From assembly GCA_963676095.1 (NCBI GenBank), contig OY781040.1, positions 1,984,001-2,048,000 of the forward strand: a stretch of 64,000 nucleotides of DNA, in the 5' to 3' direction. Made by a program: the position numbers and the translations under genes. Shown piece after piece: positions 62,501-64,000 of this stretch; position 1 is the stretch's first letter, and each line of letters begins with the position of its first letter. The stretch is from G963676095 sp963676095 (GTDB lineage Bacteria > Bacteroidota > Bacteroidia > Bacteroidales > Prolixibacteraceae). The notes beneath the pieces are model-generated. The model was not told the DNA's origin and ran no database searches. It saw nothing but the letters and a program-made list of their open reading frames with translations.

Positions 62501-62971
62501 ATTTGTACCTTTAATGATAATAGTGACTCCTGGCAACGGTTGTCCCCCCCTTTCGGAAACTTTTCCGGAAACTTTCGGCTGCTGGTTAACCGAAAAGAAA
62601 TCATTCCCGTTTTTCCCTGTCAGGACAATCTGCCTGTCACTAATTACATAACGGATATCCGTGTTGCTGAAAATGTGGTCGAGAACCTCGCTGATGTTTT
62701 CATTCTTTGCGGATACATTAACCACTCGGTTCAGATCAATCTGGTTCTGGTTAAAGAGGAAATAATATTCAGATTGTTTTTCTATTTCGTCCAGCACATT
62801 GACCAGCCTGGTGTTAGACATTGAAATGTTGATTTTTGTTTGCTGGGAATACAGATCGGTTGCAAAGATCTGAGAAATACAGACCATGCAAATAAATAAG
62901 GTCAAACGCATAATTCGTAAATTTTTTCTAAGACCATATGGAATGGTCTTACACGTTTCTTTTTTTTTCAT
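59537..62971 (-). CDS. SusC/RagA-family TonB-dependent transporter with STN signalling domain
   Basis: A 1144-residue outer membrane transporter. After the signal peptide (about residues 20-42), an STN domain (INISMSNTRLVNVLDEIEKQSEYYFLF to about residue 110) couples to the FecR anti-sigma. A carboxypeptidase-regulatory domain (VSGKVSERGGQPLPGVTIIIKGTNQGT near 130), a plug (VVAVGYGTVKKKDLTGAV near 215 and ASSAAIYGARASNGVILITTKKGKKGK) and a long beta-barrel follow. It imports oligosaccharide with SusD, powered by TonB. The STN domain shows that substrate binding also signals across the envelope. Confidence 0.97.
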   Translation of the reverse strand: MKKKETCKTIPYGLRKNLRIMRLTLFICMVCISQIFATDLYSQQTKINISMSNTRLVNVLDEIEKQSEYYFLFNQNQIDLNRVVNVSAKNENISEVLDHIFSNTDIRYVISDRQIVLTGKNGNDFFSVNQQPKVSGKVSERGGQPLPGVTIIIKGTNQGTITDADGRYSLLNIPPDATLVFSFVGMKSQEIPAGRKPVIDVVMEEETVGLEEVVAVGYGTVKKKDLTGAVTQINTERLQNEASQNMTSILRGTIPGLNVNFSTSAKGLSSAGDMLIRGKTSLRADDDDQKSANAPLIVVDGMIYYGDLSDLNPVDIETVDILKDASSAAIYGARASNGVILITTKKGKKGKPRIQVSTSVGLSAVASTARDLMNGEQFIKWRIAGFESNEKHQVDVGAGYYNSPDNLPDGVALDSWKSYDGSSSSTDLTATWLGRLGFSDLEIANYEAGKTINWRKYIYQTGLTQDYNVSLSGRTDAVSYYWSLGYVDNEGIKYNEDFNNIRSRINLEASVSKWLKVGTNTQFAVRDESPVTANSDQMLTNTPYSSFYEDDGVTIRYAPTGNVSSSRHPWKDLVYEDQFKKYNSLNSKVYATITLPLGFSVTTEYITRFNWNREYVAHSSEDPDYSGVGGQAYRKNTTIFEWQLNNMLKWNKKFGVHSFDFTFVQNAEKYQYWYDYVERNYFQPNDDLGYHGMGSATADVSITSDDQVSTGAAYLARLNYVLKDKYMVTGAFRRDGYSAFGQNNPWANFGSLALGWIISEENFFHVDWIDMLKIRASYGTNGNRGVGIYDALTNLTPGKFVLIDQNGSAYYVSQLWASRMANKNLKWEKTGSYNLGIDFSLLKDRLRGNIDGYHMKTTNLLMERQLPDVTGYSSVYANIGQVNNNGFEFSLTSTNILKDNFSWVSAFSVAYNKNKIIHLFGDYTADENGNLKEVDDVDNGWFIGHSVDEIWDYKILGIWQSDEKEEAAKYSREPGDFKLWDYNGDGYYTNDDKQFQGHTDPKYRLTLRNDFQYKNWDLSVKMYSYLGQKAANNHRKNSDTFYDRGTSYNVPYWTEANPGNKWARISSYSSGFSVWEDNSFVRIDNIALTYNLPKNLLQQIRFDACNISVVLQNPYVWCPNWSWMDPESKGYAPSYYALKLNFTL

Positions 62972-63022
62972 AAATTTAAATCGTTTAACAGGTTAGACAT
63001 CTGTTGAAATGTTGACTATGTC

Positions 63023-63057
63023 GGGGCAGTGCTTGGTACCACTGTCCCGTCTTTTTT
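63023..63057 (+). terminator. Plus-strand terminator-like hairpin between FecR and susC
   Basis: On the plus strand GGGGCAGTG (63023-63031) pairs with CACTGTCCC (63040-63048) over nine bases with one G-U pair, and GTCTTTTTTT follows. No plus-strand gene is present, so it would end an antisense transcript; in the minus strand it is simply a hairpin in the susC leader. Confidence 0.5.
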
Positions 63058-63063
63058 TGTCGT

Positions 63064-64000
63064 TTACTTTTTGTACCTGATAATTACTTTTTGTTTTTCA
63101 TAGGCTCCATTTTTATTTGTTTTTGCTTCAATTAGTTCATAAGAAATCGGGGCGGTTATTTTAAGCAGTGAAAGGACCCTCTCCAGCGACTGGTCCTTGA
63201 AGGTGGCCCGGTAAGGTATGTTCTTCAAAGCATCATCTTCGATCACAATATCCGAGTTGTACCATTTTCCCAGCCTGACGGCAACTTCCTCCAGCGGGAC
63301 ATTACGGAATACCAGGTAACCCTCTTTCCAGGAAGTAAAATAACCGGCATCGCCGGTAATAACCGAATCCCTACCGGAAGAAAGATCCAGCACCATCCGC
63401 TGATCGGGACGAAGTACCTTTTTCAGACCGGAACCATCACTGGTTATTTGCACCGCTCCTTCTTCCAGGGTCACTTCCATCCTTTTCCAATCAGGATACG
63501 CCATAATATTAAAATGGGTCCCCAGGGCCTGCACATGCAAACCATCTGCCTGTACGACAAACGGGTGTTGCCGGTCTTTGGCAACATTGAAATAAGCTTC
63601 CCCTTCCATATCGACATGCCTGTTTACGGTAAAATTGACAGGATACCTCAGATATGAATCACTGTTGAGCCATCCAGTACTCCCGTCCGGGAGATTAAAC
63701 TCGGCCCTCGTCCCCGGAGGACAATATATCTTGGCAAAGACCTCCTGACCGGCAGGGTAAAACTTCCAGCGGATAAAAAAATAAACAGAACAAATTAGCA
63801 ATGGAATAATAAGAATAGCTGCCACCCTGCTGAAAATAGTTATAAACCGCTGACGCGAATAAGCCTCTTTATTCTGAAGATGCCGTTGTTTATCAATCGC
63901 ACCGTGAAGACAAGATTTTAATTTACGGTAACTTTCTTCAGAGAACATGCTTCCGTCTGTTTCATTCCACGTTTGTTCCAGAAATTCTTTCAGCTTGTCG
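63064..64000 (-). CDS. FecR-family anti-sigma factor (5' end outside window)
   Basis: Inner membrane regulator that receives a signal from the SusC STN domain and controls an ECF sigma factor. The frame stays open to the window edge through DKLKEFLEQTWNETDGSMFSE, so the ATG at 63948 is probably internal and the gene is cut by the window end. One membrane segment lies near the residues ILIIPLLICSVYFFI. The FecR domain begins KIYCPPGTRAEFNLPDGSTGWLNSDSYLRYP, and a C-terminal DUF4974-type domain (FRNVPLEEVAVRLGKWYNSDIVIED) ends it. The matching sigma gene should be just upstream, beyond 64000. Confidence 0.93.
   Translation of the reverse strand, partial: DKLKEFLEQTWNETDGSMFSEESYRKLKSCLHGAIDKQRHLQNKEAYSRQRFITIFSRVAAILIIPLLICSVYFFIRWKFYPAGQEVFAKIYCPPGTRAEFNLPDGSTGWLNSDSYLRYPVNFTVNRHVDMEGEAYFNVAKDRQHPFVVQADGLHVQALGTHFNIMAYPDWKRMEVTLEEGAVQITSDGSGLKKVLRPDQRMVLDLSSGRDSVITGDAGYFTSWKEGYLVFRNVPLEEVAVRLGKWYNSDIVIEDDALKNIPYRATFKDQSLERVLSLLKITAPISYELIEAKTNKNGAYEKQKVIIRYKK

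Overview
The window is chromosomal DNA from a Bacteroidota bacterium, most likely an environmental member of the Bacteroidales/Marinilabiliales. The evidence is a SusC/SusD pair with a FecR-type anti-sigma factor, -7 promoter boxes of the form TAnnTTTG, little Shine-Dalgarno usage, LL-diaminopimelate aminotransferase, a GSIII-type glutamine synthetase, the DUF6452/DUF6048 pair, DUF4783, and LptE next to SecG. No rRNA, tRNA, CRISPR array, transposase or phage gene was recognised.

Layout. 0-11 kb: threonine dehydratase, an M13 metallopeptidase lipoprotein, then three different glutamine synthetase-fold proteins (GSIII, a GSI-like ligase, GSII) around a small kinase-HAD pair. 11.1-12.35 kb: a non-coding block of interspersed repeats with recent internal duplications, next to recX. 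13-18 kb: a TolC/HlyD/ABC-2/ABC-2 export operon that encodes no ATPase. 18-29 kb: an MFS transporter, dapL, an rRNA pseudouridine synthase, an ECF sigma factor with a membrane partner, era, der, a second repeat block, an AIM24-like protein, arfB and a YiiX-like hydrolase. 29-34 kb: a five-gene heterodisulfide-reductase-like redox operon. 34-44.5 kb: a secreted HExxH protein, a 1220-residue histidine kinase, rlmH, DUF4783, a YihY-type protein, a double LAB_N membrane protein, a nucleotide-sugar epimerase, a slipin, and a YtrA-type GntR regulator with a clear operator. 44.5-45.1 kb: a third repeat block. 45-52.6 kb: an envelope protein pair, groESL, a sigma54 regulator-lptE-TPR-secG operon, and divergent kdsB. 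52.7-64 kb: a polysaccharide-utilisation locus on the minus strand with FecR (cut by the window end), SusC with an STN domain, SusD, DUF2264, an HU-like protein and heparinase II/III.

How genes work together. The left end is centred on ammonia and glutamine metabolism. The Hdr-like operon looks like a cytoplasmic thiol/disulfide or quinone-linked electron-transfer complex: HdrA-, HdrB- and HdrC-like subunits plus a membrane HdrE/HdrD fusion, with no hydrogenase or bifurcation partner in view. The right end imports an acidic (uronate-containing) glycan through SusCD and cleaves it by a lyase. The STN domain of SusC and the FecR protein indicate trans-envelope signalling to an ECF sigma factor that should lie just past base 64000.

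All calls come from reading translated sequence and DNA motifs by eye. Transmembrane and domain boundaries are approximate, and no database search was run. Several gene starts were moved inward from the longest reading frame because a promoter box or a more conserved N-terminus shows the true start.
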